Source of the DNA: Rattus norvegicus
Taxonomy: Eukaryota; Chordata; Mammalia; Rodentia; Muridae
Assembly (NCBI RefSeq): GCF_036323735.1
Contig: NC_086024.1
Location: 134,251,553 to 134,315,552 of the forward strand
Direction: 5' to 3'
Length of the DNA stretch: 64,000 nt
Position numbers and translations under genes: made by a program. This document shows, in pieces, positions 20,680-30,900 of this stretch (the stretch's first letter is position 1; the number at the start of each line of letters is the position of its first letter). The notes below the pieces were generated by a model, which worked only from the letters and a program-made list of their open reading frames with translations, searched no databases and had not been told where the DNA came from.

Positions 20680-22437
20680 TTGCAATCCCATGCGTGGGCC
20701 ACTAACATGAGCCTCCATGACAATGCGCACCCCTTGCTTCTGCCCCCAGAGGCTAGCAACTGGGCCTTTCTAGTGTCTGATTGGCCACAGGGGCTTGACG
20801 ACAGGGTCTCCTTGCTGATGATTGGCCCCAGCCAGCTAGGCTGTTGCCTAGGTATTAATGCGGTGGGTTAATAAATGTCTCCTGTTGACTAGGGTGCTGG
20901 GAGCCATGTTTTTTTGCTGCATTCATGACGTCTGTGGCTGGTGAAGGCCTTTTTAGCTTGTCAGGGGCCTTCTTTTGGGGGGCTGCTTGCAAAAATGGGG
21001 TGTTTTCTTTCTCTCCTAGTATCTGACGCATTCAGAAAGCTCATTGTGATGCCCCCAAAGCCCCAAACCGTCCTTTTCACCCTCCGTAGCGCCTCGGTTC
21101 CCACATTAACAATGCCCCCACCCCTGAAAAGGCCTGAGTCACCGCAGAGCTGACGATCGGTAACCCTGGGCTCAGCGGTATCTTTTCTCAGTGCCTCTCA
21201 ACCCCGGGACCCGAGCTACAGTGGCATCCTACGGTCGCTGGCCATAAGGGGCTTACTTGAAAGCAGCTGCAGAGCCGTAAATAAGGCCGGGAGTCTTGGG
21301 GGGGCGGCTCTTCCAACTTCGTGTCCTTCAGGGAGCCTCTGATTTTCCTTTTAGGGTCTCAATCATCCTCGCTCCTTTTCTGTCACCAGACGCTTCTTCT
21401 CTGGACTCACAGTTGCCACCCACCTGTCACCCTAAGATAGATCCTCCGTCCCTTTCAACAGCATTTTGACCTTTTTGGGAGGACATTTGATTGACGCGTT
21501 GCCCACTTTGCCACTTAGGGTAGGGTACAGCAGCCGGAGATACCACCTGTTAAGGATTAGCTCTTCTGTGCCAAGTCTGAGAGCGTACGCAGCCAGCAGC
21601 TATGCGCCATAGCAACATGTGTCACTGTCTGTCTGCTCCGGCTGCGGAGGGGGGGGGGGCACCTTCCAAAGTGTGGGGAATCAACCCGATTTGGGGGTGT
21701 ACTCTAAGCATTACCACACAGGACCCTATTTTCACTAACGAAGTACTTTTCTTAGGGGGGCACGGTCGCGTCTATATTCACTGTAAGCCCCGGGTTGCTC
21801 GGTATCCCCTTAACGCGTAGAAATGGATCCTTGGTAAAGGAAGGAATAGCGCAAGGTTTTTGGTGCACAGGTTGTATCTGCAGTAAAGCCCCGGACTCAA
21901 AATCAAGGTCTTTTTGGCTCAAAGATGCCAAGTTTCCCGTATCAAGATACTCTGTGAGAATTGGGGTGCCCTATGTGGGGGTGACAGCCTCGGACTAACA
22001 TTTGGGAATCAATTATTTTATCTAGGTGTTTTTTTTTTTTTTTTAATTTTCCAGTGCAATTAGGAAAAAACAGCACTCTCCTTTCCTAAGCCCGAGCCTC
22101 TGACTGATGTTCTGAAAAACCCGGGCAAGCCATCTGCCAGTCCCGGTACCCCACATTTATCCTTGGCTGCCTGAAGACAATTACCAGTTGGGGTTATTTC
22201 CCCCCAGATTGTGGCTACAAATCGCCCTTCCACCCACAATTAGGGCTCATGTAGGGAAAAATCATCAGCGACCACAGGGTGTTGGTCATGGCGGCCAGGG
22301 GCACTGCGGCAGATTTTTCTCCCTTCGTTCTTTGCTGCAGTCTGGGTGCGGCTACAGCAATTTGTCATAGAATCTGGGGGGCTCATTTTTCCAGCCAATC
22401 ACTTTTAGAGAAATGAGCGCATTGCAGCAGAATGCGC

Positions 22438-22474
22438 TGACGTCAAAGACCACCCCTTCTGCGCCTTTATATAA
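22438..22474 (+). promoter_or_regulatory. Meg3: Meg3 core promoter: CRE and TATA box
   Basis: A perfect palindromic CRE (TGACGTCA, 22,438-22,445) lies about 45 bp upstream of the inferred start. A TATA box (TATATAA, 22,468-22,474) lies about 20 bp upstream. A CCAAT-type box (GCCAATCA) is near 22,394. CRE control of the human MEG3 promoter by cAMP signalling is established; here the same arrangement is seen directly. Confidence 0.9.
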
Positions 22475-22487
22475 ACCCCACCCAGCC

Positions 22488-22598
22488 AGCCCCTAGCGCA
22501 GAAGGCGAAGAACTGGAATAGAGCTCGCCTCGGCTCTGCTGGCCTTGGCTGAAGCTCTTCCAGAGACCCGGGGCGGCCACGGGAGAATGCCTTACCTG
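22488..22598 (+). ncRNA. Meg3: Meg3 exon 1
   Basis: The start was chosen by identity to the human MEG3 5' end (AGCCCCTAGCGCAG) and by distance from the TATA box. The exon ends CCTTACCTG followed by a consensus donor GTGAGT at 22,599. It is 111 nt with several CpGs, and it contains GCTGGCCTTGGCTGAAGCTC as in the orthologues. Confidence 0.9.
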
Positions 22599-23699
22599 GT
22601 GAGTGGTTAGCCATCCTTTGCCTGGAAGGATGTGCAAAAATAAAGACGACATCTCCTTCTGGCTTTGGCTCTGTCCTACTGGACTCGCCGAAAGACCATT
22701 GCTGGGGACCTTCTCCCAAAGGCAGCCCCTTACTCAGCCTGGTCCCCAGCATCCGACACAAAATTCTGTTAGGAAAAGAATCCTCAGGCACATTTTCCTG
22801 GGCGGGAGGGGGGGTCCACCAGGGCTCTTTTCTCCGTTAGTTCTGGAGCGTGGGCTGCGTGGCAGAGACCCTTATTAAGAACAACAGCGATAACCAGATA
22901 ATCCCCCCCCCCCCCAATCCAGTGTATTTTGGTTTCTGGAGTCTAAAAACCCGATTTTGGCGGTTCAAAGCCACCTTTAGAAACCCATTCATGGTGGGAG
23001 ACATGGCGGCGATGCATCCTGCAAGCCCCGTAAAATAGGGAGGGGGAGGTACCTGAAAAGAGGGGTCTTAAGCCATCTTTTCCTCCTAGTCTTTAGCCAG
23101 GTTCTCAGTGGATCGTGGGCGTAAGATTTAGACGTTCTCGTAATCTAGCGATTCCGAATCCAGACACTCGGGTTTTGTGTAGACCTGATCTCAGGCAAAA
23201 TATAGGGGGAAAAAAAAATGTAACCCTTACTAGCCGTTTCCGTGACGCAGCCACTTTAACAGCGGCCAGAGATGGTGTCAAAGGCAAATCTGCCCGGAGA
23301 CCCCCGATCACATAGGGAAGGCTGCAGTTGACGCTAGGGTCAAGGAATAGGGGGCACAGGCAGAATAGATGTGGGAGGTGGGCTGGGGTTGATAAAAAGC
23401 CATGTCCTTGCGTCTCGAATGAAGGAAAAGAGAAATGCAGAAAAGGGGGTGTGTGGAGGGGGGGCGATCTGAGTGCTGGGAATTTAGAGGCAGGGTTTTT
23501 AGCATTGCGCATGATGGCTGCGGCAGGATTCTGACGTATTGAAGGCTTTTGACTTTTGGTAAATCACCTTTTGCCGTTTCCTTTGTCCCTGTCAAGCCCC
23601 CCCTCGGCCGCCCCCTCCTCATCCTGGGCTGGCTGGTTGAGGGCGGGGGGGGGCGCGCCAAAGGGCTGCTACGTGGCAGGTTCTGGAAGGTTCTATTGA

Positions 23700-23719
23700 T
23701 GGCCGCAAGAGGGCGCTGG
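23700..23719 (+). promoter_or_regulatory. CTCF site in Meg3 intron 1 (plus orientation)
   Basis: TGGCCGCAAGAGGGCGCTGG matches the CTCF consensus (CCRCNAGRGGGCGC) across the core, with methylation-sensitive CpGs inside. Several CTCF sites are established in the human MEG3-DMR. Confidence 0.75.
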
Positions 23720-24450
23720 TGGCACTGCGGAATTTTGGGGGGCGGGGTGGGGATGGAAGAGGAGGTGGCCTTTGTTCTCCTGCAGGAGGGGGTCGGGCGC
23801 GAGGTGGGCTGCGGGACTGTGGGTTCATTTACCTAAGGGGAAATGTTAGTAGATACATGGGTTTATTGAGGTGCGCTTGCAAGGACTTACATAGGTCAGA
23901 GATGGCGTCATCTGCAGTGGCTGTGTGATTTAGGGTGTCATGGACGCAGATTAATTTATTTTCAGTGATTTTTTTTTTAATGGGGTCTTAGAAAGGAGTG
24001 GCTTTTTGAGGAGAAGGATTGCAAAAATGTTAATTAGGGGTCTTCAGAGTTGACGTGGCAAAGGGGGGGGCAAAATTTTGGGGAGAAGGGGGGTTGATAT
24101 TGGAGGGGAGAGGCAGGGTGGTCTTCCTTTATTTTGTCATATAGCTTAAGACCTCAAAAATGAGTGTGTTGCGTATTAAGAACTGAGTCTTTTAAATTTT
24201 AATTATGGTTAATTGGATTTACTAATGGTGGGAGGCAGCGTCCTGCTTTTACTTATCAGAAGTAGAATTGTGGTCTGGGGGCAGCCCCTTACTGCAGGGT
24301 CTCCTTATGGTCGTGGCTTTGGTGCAAGGCGGCTCCTAGATGCTTGTGAGTGTGCTGCGTCATGTCTGGAAATTGGCTCTGGCTAGTGGTATCTTGGAGA
24401 GGCGGGGGTGGGGTGGGGGGGTGGGGTGGTGGTGGTGCATAGCGACCCTT

Positions 24451-24461
24451 AAAGATGGCCG
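24451..24461 (+). promoter_or_regulatory. Candidate YY1 site
   Basis: AAAGATGGCCG matches the YY1 core AANATGGCC. It is the best of several ATGGC-type cores in intron 1. Confidence 0.5.
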
Positions 24462-24607
24462 ACGTGGGCTATGCCCCCCTTCCCAAGCCTGAAACCTGTT
24501 GGGCGCCCTCCCCCCACCCCTACGTCAGCCTAGCTCTAGCAGCTGCGTCCTGGTGCCTGTGGGGGTGCCTCAGGTGGTTGGGCTATTGGAGTCTTGGTGC
24601 GGGCCGC

Positions 24608-24621
24608 GCGCCCCCTAGCGG
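24608..24621 (-). promoter_or_regulatory. CTCF site in Meg3 intron 1 (minus orientation)
   Basis: GCGCCCCCTAGCGG is the reverse complement of CCGCTAGGGGGCGC, an excellent CTCF core. It faces the site at 23,700, so the pair is convergent across about 0.9 kb. Confidence 0.75.
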
Positions 24622-24716
24622 TCTCTACGTGCAAATGGTTCTTGGCCTGCTAGACTGGCGCTAGAGTTGCGCATGCGCACACAGCTAACACTTGTGACCT
24701 GTCAATCAATTTATCT

Positions 24717-25152
24717 GTACCCCTCCCATTGCTGTCCTCCCCTCCCATTTCTCCTCCTCCTTCCCCTCCCATTTCTCCTCCTCCTTCCCCCTCCCACTTC
24801 TACTTTTCCTCCTCCCCCTCCCATTTCTTTTCTCCCTCCTTCCCCCTCCCATCTCTTCTCCCTCCTCCCCCTCCCACTTCATCTCTCCCTCTTTCCCCTC
24901 CCATTTCTCCCCTATCTTGCTCCTCCCATTTTCCTCCCTCCCCTCCCCTCCTCCCACTTCTTTTCCCTCCTCCCTTCCTCCTCCTTTCTCCCCCCGCCCC
25001 TACCCATTTCCCTCATTCCTCTCACCCCTCCCTTCTCTTCCTCCCCTCCATCCCATTCCTGCTTCTCCTCCCTGATCCCTCCCACCCCTCCCTCTTTCCC
25101 TCCAAGCCTGCCCCTCCCTTCTCTGCTCTTTCACTTGCCCCCTCCCTCTCTA
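24717..25152 (+). repeat. 435-bp polypyrimidine tract in Meg3 intron 1
   Basis: This stretch is almost pure C/T on the sense strand, built from irregular units such as CCCCTCCCATTTCTCCTCCT, interrupted mainly by single A residues in CCCATTT or CCCACTT. It ends 80 bp upstream of exon 2. The two plus-strand open frames of 169 codons here encode only Pro/Ser/Leu and arise from the composition. Confidence 0.95.
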
Positions 25153-25232
25153 TGCTGTTCTTGTGCTGGCCGTTAGAGGTCATCAAGATGGTTTCTAACA
25201 ACCCCCTCCCATATCATAGGAGCTCTCTTCAG

Positions 25233-25325
25233 GGATGACATCATCGGCTCACACCAGTCTTCCAGGACCACCTTCTGGATGCCAAGGCTGCTGCTCAAGT
25301 ACTTGCTGTGCACCTCTGCCTCCTG
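25233..25325 (+). ncRNA. Meg3: Meg3 exon 2
   Basis: The acceptor is GAGCTCTCTTCAG at 25,232, followed by GGATGACATCATC, identical to human exon 2. It contains AGGACCACCT and GCCAAGGCTGCTGC-like conserved words. The end is placed at GCCTCCTG before GTACCA, a moderate donor. Length is about 93 nt. Confidence 0.8.
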
Positions 25326-25561
25326 GTACCACAGCCCCTCCCTCAAGTTGCTTGCATTTTATATGGCCTGTGGATTCCTCCTGCCCATTCCCCATTCATC
25401 ACCCCCAGACCCATTAGCCATTAAAGACAACCATTAGACAAGCCATTAGAATGTTAAATAATTAGCTGTAATTGTAATTAGTTGTAATTAATTAGCTTAA
25501 ATTGTAATTAATACTTATACCTGGGCATTTAATAAATTCTCTAACCTTTGCTTATTTGTAG
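25326..25561 (+). other. Meg3 intron 2 with ATTA-rich cluster
   Basis: A very short intron of about 236 bp. Its 3' half (25,411-25,513) is built of CCATTAG words (25,411, 25,431, 25,443, with a CCATTAA at 25,418) followed by a 60-bp run of TAATTA/TGTAATTAG words. The acceptor is GCTTATTTGTAG at 25,561. Confidence 0.8.
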
Positions 25562-26091
25562 AGTCAAGGAGCATGGATTCCAGGAACCCACTAGCATACA
25601 GAACAACTTCTTGTGGACCCCCCTGGGATCAGGACATCGAGGGACAAGCAACAAAGAGGATCATCAGTGTCCAGCTAGTCTCTCTCTGGGGTTCAAACCT
25701 TGAATCAATGCCCTAGTGAGGGGGCACTGGCCATGACCCCTCAACCTTTGCTCTGCTTGTATCTTGAGTCTGAGTCCTTCCCTGTACATCTGTGCTCGTG
25801 TTCATCAGCTAGTGAACTGAAGTGCTTCCCTCCCCGAGGGGGGTCGTCCCTTGTGACTGACCATGTTGTCCTAACAATGTCCTGAGCAGAAGGGTCCCCA
25901 ATGGGAACCTCTCAGGAGGGGGGTTTGGGGCGGCGGGGGGGGGACCAGCATCTTGCTGGCAACTGTGGGTGGGGTGGGGTGCTTCCTTCTGGAATGAGCA
26001 TGTGGCTGACCCCCAAAGGCATGCCCCCTCCCCCCCCACCCACCTTCTTGGAGATGTCCCTTCCTTTTGGGGTAGTGGGGACATTAGGAGC

Positions 26092-26185
26092 AACCTCCTA
26101 GGGTTGTTGTGAGAATTAAATGAACTGTAGCAGCCTGAGGCAGGGCTGGGCAGAAACCTCAGCACATGTTTGTTGAAAGGTTTGC
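26092..26185 (+). repeat. MIR element within Meg3 exon 3
   Basis: AACCTCCTAGGGTTGTTGTG followed by AGAATTAAATGA and later AGCACATGTTTGTTGAAAGG is the 3' half of the mammalian-wide interspersed repeat consensus. It is exonic, and human MEG3 has the same element. Confidence 0.85.
26126..26147 (+). ncRNA. Mir1906: miR-1906-like sequence
   Basis: The 22 nt TGTAGCAGCCTGAGGCAGGG plus CT match mouse miR-1906 as I remember it, with one difference (T for C at position 3). The mouse gene also lies inside Meg3. It falls inside the exonic MIR. A partner arm (CAGAAACCTCAGCAC at about 26,150) can pair only partly, so processing in rat is uncertain. Confidence 0.5.
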
Positions 26186-26241
26186 AGGTGGATCAAGTCA
26201 CCCAACTCACAGTCTCATGTGTCTCGTCTATTCTCCTGCAG

Positions 26242-26323
26242 ACTCCTGTAGCCCCTATGCCCAGGGCTCTTCTTGCTCCAGCTAGGGGCTCCTAAAGACA
26301 ACAGGCCGTCCAGGAGACTTTGA
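26242..26323 (+). ncRNA. Meg3: Meg3 exon 4
   Basis: The acceptor is TCTATTCTCCTGCAG at 26,241. The body CTCCTGTAGCCCCTATGCCC, AGGGCTCTTCTTGCTCCAGC parallels human. The end is placed before the good donor GTAAGG at 26,324. The human exon is somewhat shorter, so the 3' edge is uncertain. Confidence 0.7.
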
Positions 26324-26764
26324 GTAAGGACATGAGTAATGTGTGTGGCCATTTCCAGAGCACTTTCTATGTAATATGACCGTGTTATTCCTATGTAATT
26401 CGTGTGTGTCAAGGGGGTAGCCTCGTGTCTAGAGAGGGGTGAATTGGCATTGATTTTTTTTTATTAGTTTTCATGACTTTTAAAGAGGTAGGTGGGAAAG
26501 AGAACTGGGAGAGCCCCACCTCACTCGTGGGGTTGAGGACAATGGACTCTTTTGCTACAGTGGCTAAGACGGGGGTGGGGACAAAGTCGGACATGGTTGG
26601 CATTGTGATGACCTCTCATGGTCCGGTTTCCCCCGTCCCTGCCTAACGTTTTTTATTATCAAACATTTCACAACGGGGAAATTTCTTGCTTCCCAAGGGT
26701 GGTCTTGGGGAGCTGCTGGGAATCAGGGGAGGGGGTGGTGGTGGCCCAAGTCTGGTAGCATGTG

Positions 26765-27128
26765 CTGACCTCACCTCTTAGCAACGGTGTGACCTTAAAC
26801 AAGTCATTTAGCTTCCAAGTTTCAGTTCCTTTCACACCTAGATAGACATTTAAAAAGAAAAAAAAAAAGGAAAGAGAAAGTGGGGGGTGGGGGGAGGTGG
26901 GGTGGTGGGGGGTGGGGGGAAAACAGCTGGTCTACCCCACAGAGTGCTTCTGAAGACCAAACGATGTAACTCACAAGAAAGTGCCTTGTAAATCGCCCAG
27001 AAATTGCCAAATACTTACTAACCAAGGAGGCTGTCCCTACCGCCCACTGGCCAGCCCGAGGCTCACTGTTGTGAGCACACAGTAGGGGCTGGGTATTTGT
27101 GCTCGATAAATAATTTCCAGAGTTAGAA
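26765..27128 (+). repeat. MIR elements in Meg3 intron 4
   Basis: TAGCAACGGTGTGACCTTAA, ACAAGTCATTTAGCTTCC and TTTCAGTTCC form the middle of a MIR. A G-rich run (26,880-26,920) interrupts. After it, AAAGTGCCTTGTAAATCGCC and a terminal GTGCTCGATAAATAATTT match the MIR 3' end, so there may be two neighbouring copies. Confidence 0.7.
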
Positions 27129-27137
27129 AGAAAAAAA

Positions 27138-27260
27138 AAGTTCATTCAACAAACATTTTCTGAGACGCTGACCATGTGCCCCATGCACCAGGCTATGGCT
27201 GAGGTACAAAGATAATGACGAACAGTCTCTTTCGGAGGCTAATTAGGACCCTCGTCTTTA
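27138..27260 (+). repeat. L2 fragment
   Basis: TTCATTCAACAAACATTTTC, TGAGACGCTGACCATGTGCC, and AGGTACAAAGATAATGACGA follow the L2 3' end consensus (...ATTTATTGAGCACCTACTATGTGCCAGGC...). Confidence 0.65.
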
Positions 27261-27883
27261 CCAGCACTTTCTTTGATGGCTTTTTAAACCAACCAGTTTT
27301 GTCCGGACAAGAGAAAAAAAAAAAAGCCCAACCGGGCTGCTTTAGGGAACCCAGTCTTGGAGTGGACAATAGTGTCCTGGCCTCTGAAAGGAGCTGATTG
27401 GATTAGGAGGCAAATGGAGACAGAAGGAGAAAGTAGGAGCAGACAAATGCCATGGGCGGAGACCCTCTCTGAGTTAATTCAGGCTAATTGGAGGGACCCT
27501 TCCCGTCTCGCAGAGTGGCCAGGGGCTCTCACTACTGCCTGCTCTGTCAGCACTGCTCTGTGCACATGGAGACTGGAGCTACCCTGGTCCCTCTCTTGCA
27601 ATCGTCCATTCATTTGATGCTCACAACTCCCTGTCCTGACCCAGGGCCGGCCTGCCGTCACGCGGGGAAGCAGAGGTCGCCAAGTGGTTTCTCTGATGGG
27701 GCCCCCACATATCGTTAGCCTCTTGGCTTCTTCCGTTTTAGTAGCAGTGGACATGTTCCTGTTTCCAGCCTGCACCTCCACTTCAGTTCCTCTCTGGACT
27801 TCTGACTCCGCTGCCCTCACCTGGAGTCCCGCCTCCCCCTGTCTTCCTTCCTTGCCACTCCAGTGTCTGTCTTTCCTTCACAG

Positions 27884-27995
27884 CCCGGCTTCTCGAGGCC
27901 TGTCTACACTCGCTGCTTTCCTTCCTCACCTCCAATTTCCCCTCCAACCCACTGCTTCCTGACTCGCTCTTCTCCATCGAACGGCTCTTGCTCAG
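27884..27995 (+). ncRNA. Meg3: Meg3 exon 5
   Basis: The acceptor TCTTTCCTTCACAG ends at 27,883. The exon carries GGCCTGTCTACACTCGCTGC, TTCCTTCCTCACCTCCAATT and CCCACTGCTTCCTGACTCGC, almost identical to human MEG3. The donor is CTCAG before GTAAAG at 27,996. Length is 112 nt. Confidence 0.9.
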
Positions 27996-30900
27996 GTAAA
28001 GACTTTTCTGTAGCTTGACCCTTGGCACCATTCCAGCCTGGCTGGACACAAGGACAATGCATTTCCATTTCTGCTGCTCCATGGCTTCACGGCTCTGGTT
28101 CGCCCTCCTACTCCCACATCACTGGCTTCACAGACACAACTCTTCTCACTTTCTCTGGGAACCTAGATTCCCAGTCCTCTCAGTTTCCCAAACCTGCCTC
28201 ATGCCACCCAGCCGCCAGGGCTGCCTAGAGCACTCTGCGGTTGGTGGTCTGAGTTCAGGTCCTAGGAAAACCACTTAAAACTGGGATCACGGTGTAGGCC
28301 AGCTCTTCCAAGCTAGCTACCTTGGCTAAAACAGAGTTCACGGTCTTCACCTGGAAGGCCAGGTGAATTCCATCAGGTAAGACACATGACCCCTTAGCTG
28401 AGGGACTGGAAGGGGAAACCAATTAGGTATTCCTGAGCAAATGCATTTTGGGGGGTCACAATTAAGTTTTCTCAAAGTTAGGTTCCCACAGAGAAGATCA
28501 AAGAGCAGGGGCAGTGGGAGGGGGAGTCTGGGTAGGGGAGTTGGAGGAAGGGCGAGCATTAGCCCAGGAAAGGAGATTCAGAAAATACTAAGAGCTACCC
28601 AAACCTCAGCAGAAGCTTTCCTCCTAGGTTAGCCTGGGCTTAGAGGAGAAAAACCAGAAGGAAGCTTTTAAGTTGATTACCCAGTGACACGTCCCAGGAA
28701 GCCTCTATATCACATAGCCCCATTGAAGGGGTTTGAGTTCCTCTCCCCAGGTTTAACCTCTTGCCCTGATTACCCTTCCCTAATGCCTCCCTGGACTGGT
28801 GATTAAAGTCCCCATGGTACAAGAAAGGTCTCCAGGAATGACCAGCTCCTGGGATGGAGCCACTCCTGCCCCCCCCCCCGGCCAGTTTTTTTTTTTTTTT
28901 CTTTTTCTTTCCAGTTTTATTCTACTTTTTTTGGCCTTTCTCCTTAATGAACATGGGGCTAATCTTGGGCCTTGTGGAAGGAAGAGGCCTCAGAGCTAAT
29001 GAGGTAGCTGCTGGGCTCCAATAGTCATCTCCTAAGGAGCCCTCTTTGTCTGAGAAGGAAAAACATTGATTATCATAATGAGAACTGAGCTGGTGGCTGA
29101 GGGGTGGGGTGGGGGCTTTTGGGTTCTTTAAGCTACACTTTAATGTAGATTTCCTTCCTCATTGAAGCCTAACCCCTCCACCCCACTCCACCCCCGCCCC
29201 TGCCCCGTCCCAGTGCAAGACCCATTGAATGGGGTGGCAAGTTGAAGGTAGCTTTGAGTCAAGGAACTACAAGAGGTCCATAGTGACTACAGTCATTCCT
29301 TGTCACCCAGACTCCTGCCAAGTTCCCCAGTCCCACCCCAGCAATCAACAAGCAAAGGGGACTCCCTCCTCCCACCCCACGCACACCCCCCTTTCCTCAG
29401 TGGGTCTACTATAGCACCATGGGTCCAAGTTATGTCACTACCCTGTGCTGGACTTGAAGGTAGGGTACTAGGATAGAGCGGAGGCCTAGGAGAGGAGAAG
29501 CCACCCACAAGGCTCCCTGTCCACAGTGCACAGTCAGTTGTTGAGATTTCCACTGTCTGCAGGGTCCCTTGTCTCAAATACCTGTTAATAATATTTACAT
29601 TGAAATAATAGGTCCCCGAAGCCACTTTTGATATTCTAGGAGTCCGGGAGTATTTCAAAAGCTAGGGCCATGCGGAGAGGGCCTTTGTTCAGGATTTTAG
29701 TCTTAGGTCATCAGGCCTCCAAACTTAGCAGCCTTGAGCAACTCAAACAAGACTCCTATCCACCCACCCTGGCCCTCCCCCCTCCCCCCACCTTGCTACC
29801 ATCTCAGCCCTTGATGTTCTGGAAGGCAGGAAGCCTGTAAGTAGGACTCCTGGTAACTGCTTCCTGAAGACAGTTTGCTTCTCACCCACTAGCATGCTTC
29901 CTGGGACTCTCAGGTAGATCAATGGATATAAAAGCCCTCCTCCCCTTTCAGTCCAGGCATTTAGGCTGGCTTCAGAGTAGTTGGCCCACAGGGCTAGAGT
30001 GTTCTGGGTACTCAACATCTATGGAATCATTCAGGACATACTGGGAAGTTACGGAGATGAGGCCAAGGAGGGGGAGGGAGGAGGCAGGAAAAGCACCAGC
30101 CCCAATTCTTCTGAGAACAACTGATTTTTTTTCTGCCTCTACTGCCCATTCCCCTCCTTCATTCTCTGTCTCAGCCTCCCTCTGTTTGTCTCCCCCTACC
30201 CCCTTTTCCCATTTGAATCTGGTTGGTTCCTTTGGGGTGCCCCTAGGCCACCCCCTCCTCCTCTGGGTGTCCCAGCACCAACCCGGTAAATAGTGGGGCT
30301 CAGTAAGAGTATGTGGGATGATGTATGGTGGGACAGGCGGACGAATGGACAGGCTCAACTGCCACATCTGGGCAGCTAAGGGTCAAGGGGTTGCGGGTGT
30401 CTGGCTCAAGGGACTGGGATCATTAGTGACCTGCCCTAGTCTCAGCCCCCTTTGAGGGGTTCTAGGGTTGCGCCTTGCATTCGTCCGCGCGTCTACTCTG
30501 TCATCCACAGTTGATCCTAACTGAGCGTGCCCATGGTCCTGGCCCTGGGCTTGGCACCTGCCACCTAGCTTGTCCCTTGATGGCCTCTGCTTCCTAGGGA
30601 GGGCAAGCTGGGGGGTTGTCTGGGAGCCAGAGCAGTGGTCTCTGGCTCCATAGAGGGCATTCAGAGGGCATGGGGTGGGCCTGGTTTGCCTGCCCTGCCT
30701 TTGTGCAGACCTGCCCACCCCCAGGGCCCTGCCCCCCTCTCTGCCTCCCCCCCTCTCTGCCTCCCCCCCCCTCTGCCTCCCCCCCCTCTGCCTCCCCCCT
30801 CTCTGCCTCCCCCCTCTCTGCCTCCCCCCCATCCCCCCATTCATGGCTGAGTACGGGCTACTGTCCCCCGCAGCTTAGGGCTGAGGCAAACGCAAAAGGA

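Larger units (their letters stand above)
19520..21000. other. Intergenic stretch upstream of Meg3 promoter region
   Basis: No gene is seen. It contains an AAAAT microsatellite at 20,046-20,075 and a candidate CTCF site at 20,664-20,679. CpG content rises from about 20,900 onwards as the promoter DMR is approached. Confidence 0.6.
21000..24700. promoter_or_regulatory. Meg3 promoter region / Meg3-DMR
   Basis: This CpG-enriched stretch surrounds the Meg3 start and the first 2 kb of intron 1. In mouse and human the equivalent segment is the secondary Meg3-DMR, which gains methylation on the paternal chromosome after fertilisation under control of the IG-DMR. It contains the CRE and TATA box, two good candidate CTCF sites (23,700 and 24,608), several YY1-type cores (22,288, 23,002, about 23,071, 23,512, 23,697, 23,902, 24,453), and one reversed ZFP57 core (GCGGCA) at each of 22,306 and 23,520. 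The exact DMR limits cannot be read from sequence. Confidence 0.75.
25562..26187 (+). ncRNA. Meg3: Meg3 exon 3 (largest conserved exon)
   Basis: It starts AGTCAAGGAGCATGGATTCC, aligning with the human exon start. It includes AATGCCCTAGTGAGGGGGCA, TGAAGTGCTTCCCTCCCCGA, TCTGGAATGAGCATG and AACCTCCTAGGGTTGTTGTG, all strongly conserved in human MEG3. The last 95 nt are a MIR element, inside which lies a miR-1906-like sequence. The donor is most likely GCAG before GTGGAT at 26,188, the same relative place as in human, but read-through into the next segment is possible. Length is about 626 nt. Confidence 0.85.

Noticed and set aside
24667..25238. Two overlapping 169-codon Pro/Ser/Leu open frames
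   Set aside because: They are produced by the polypyrimidine tract in Meg3 intron 1.
27479..27962. Overlapping plus- and minus-strand frames near Meg3 exon 5
   Set aside because: They overlap a conserved non-coding exon and each other; no supporting homology.
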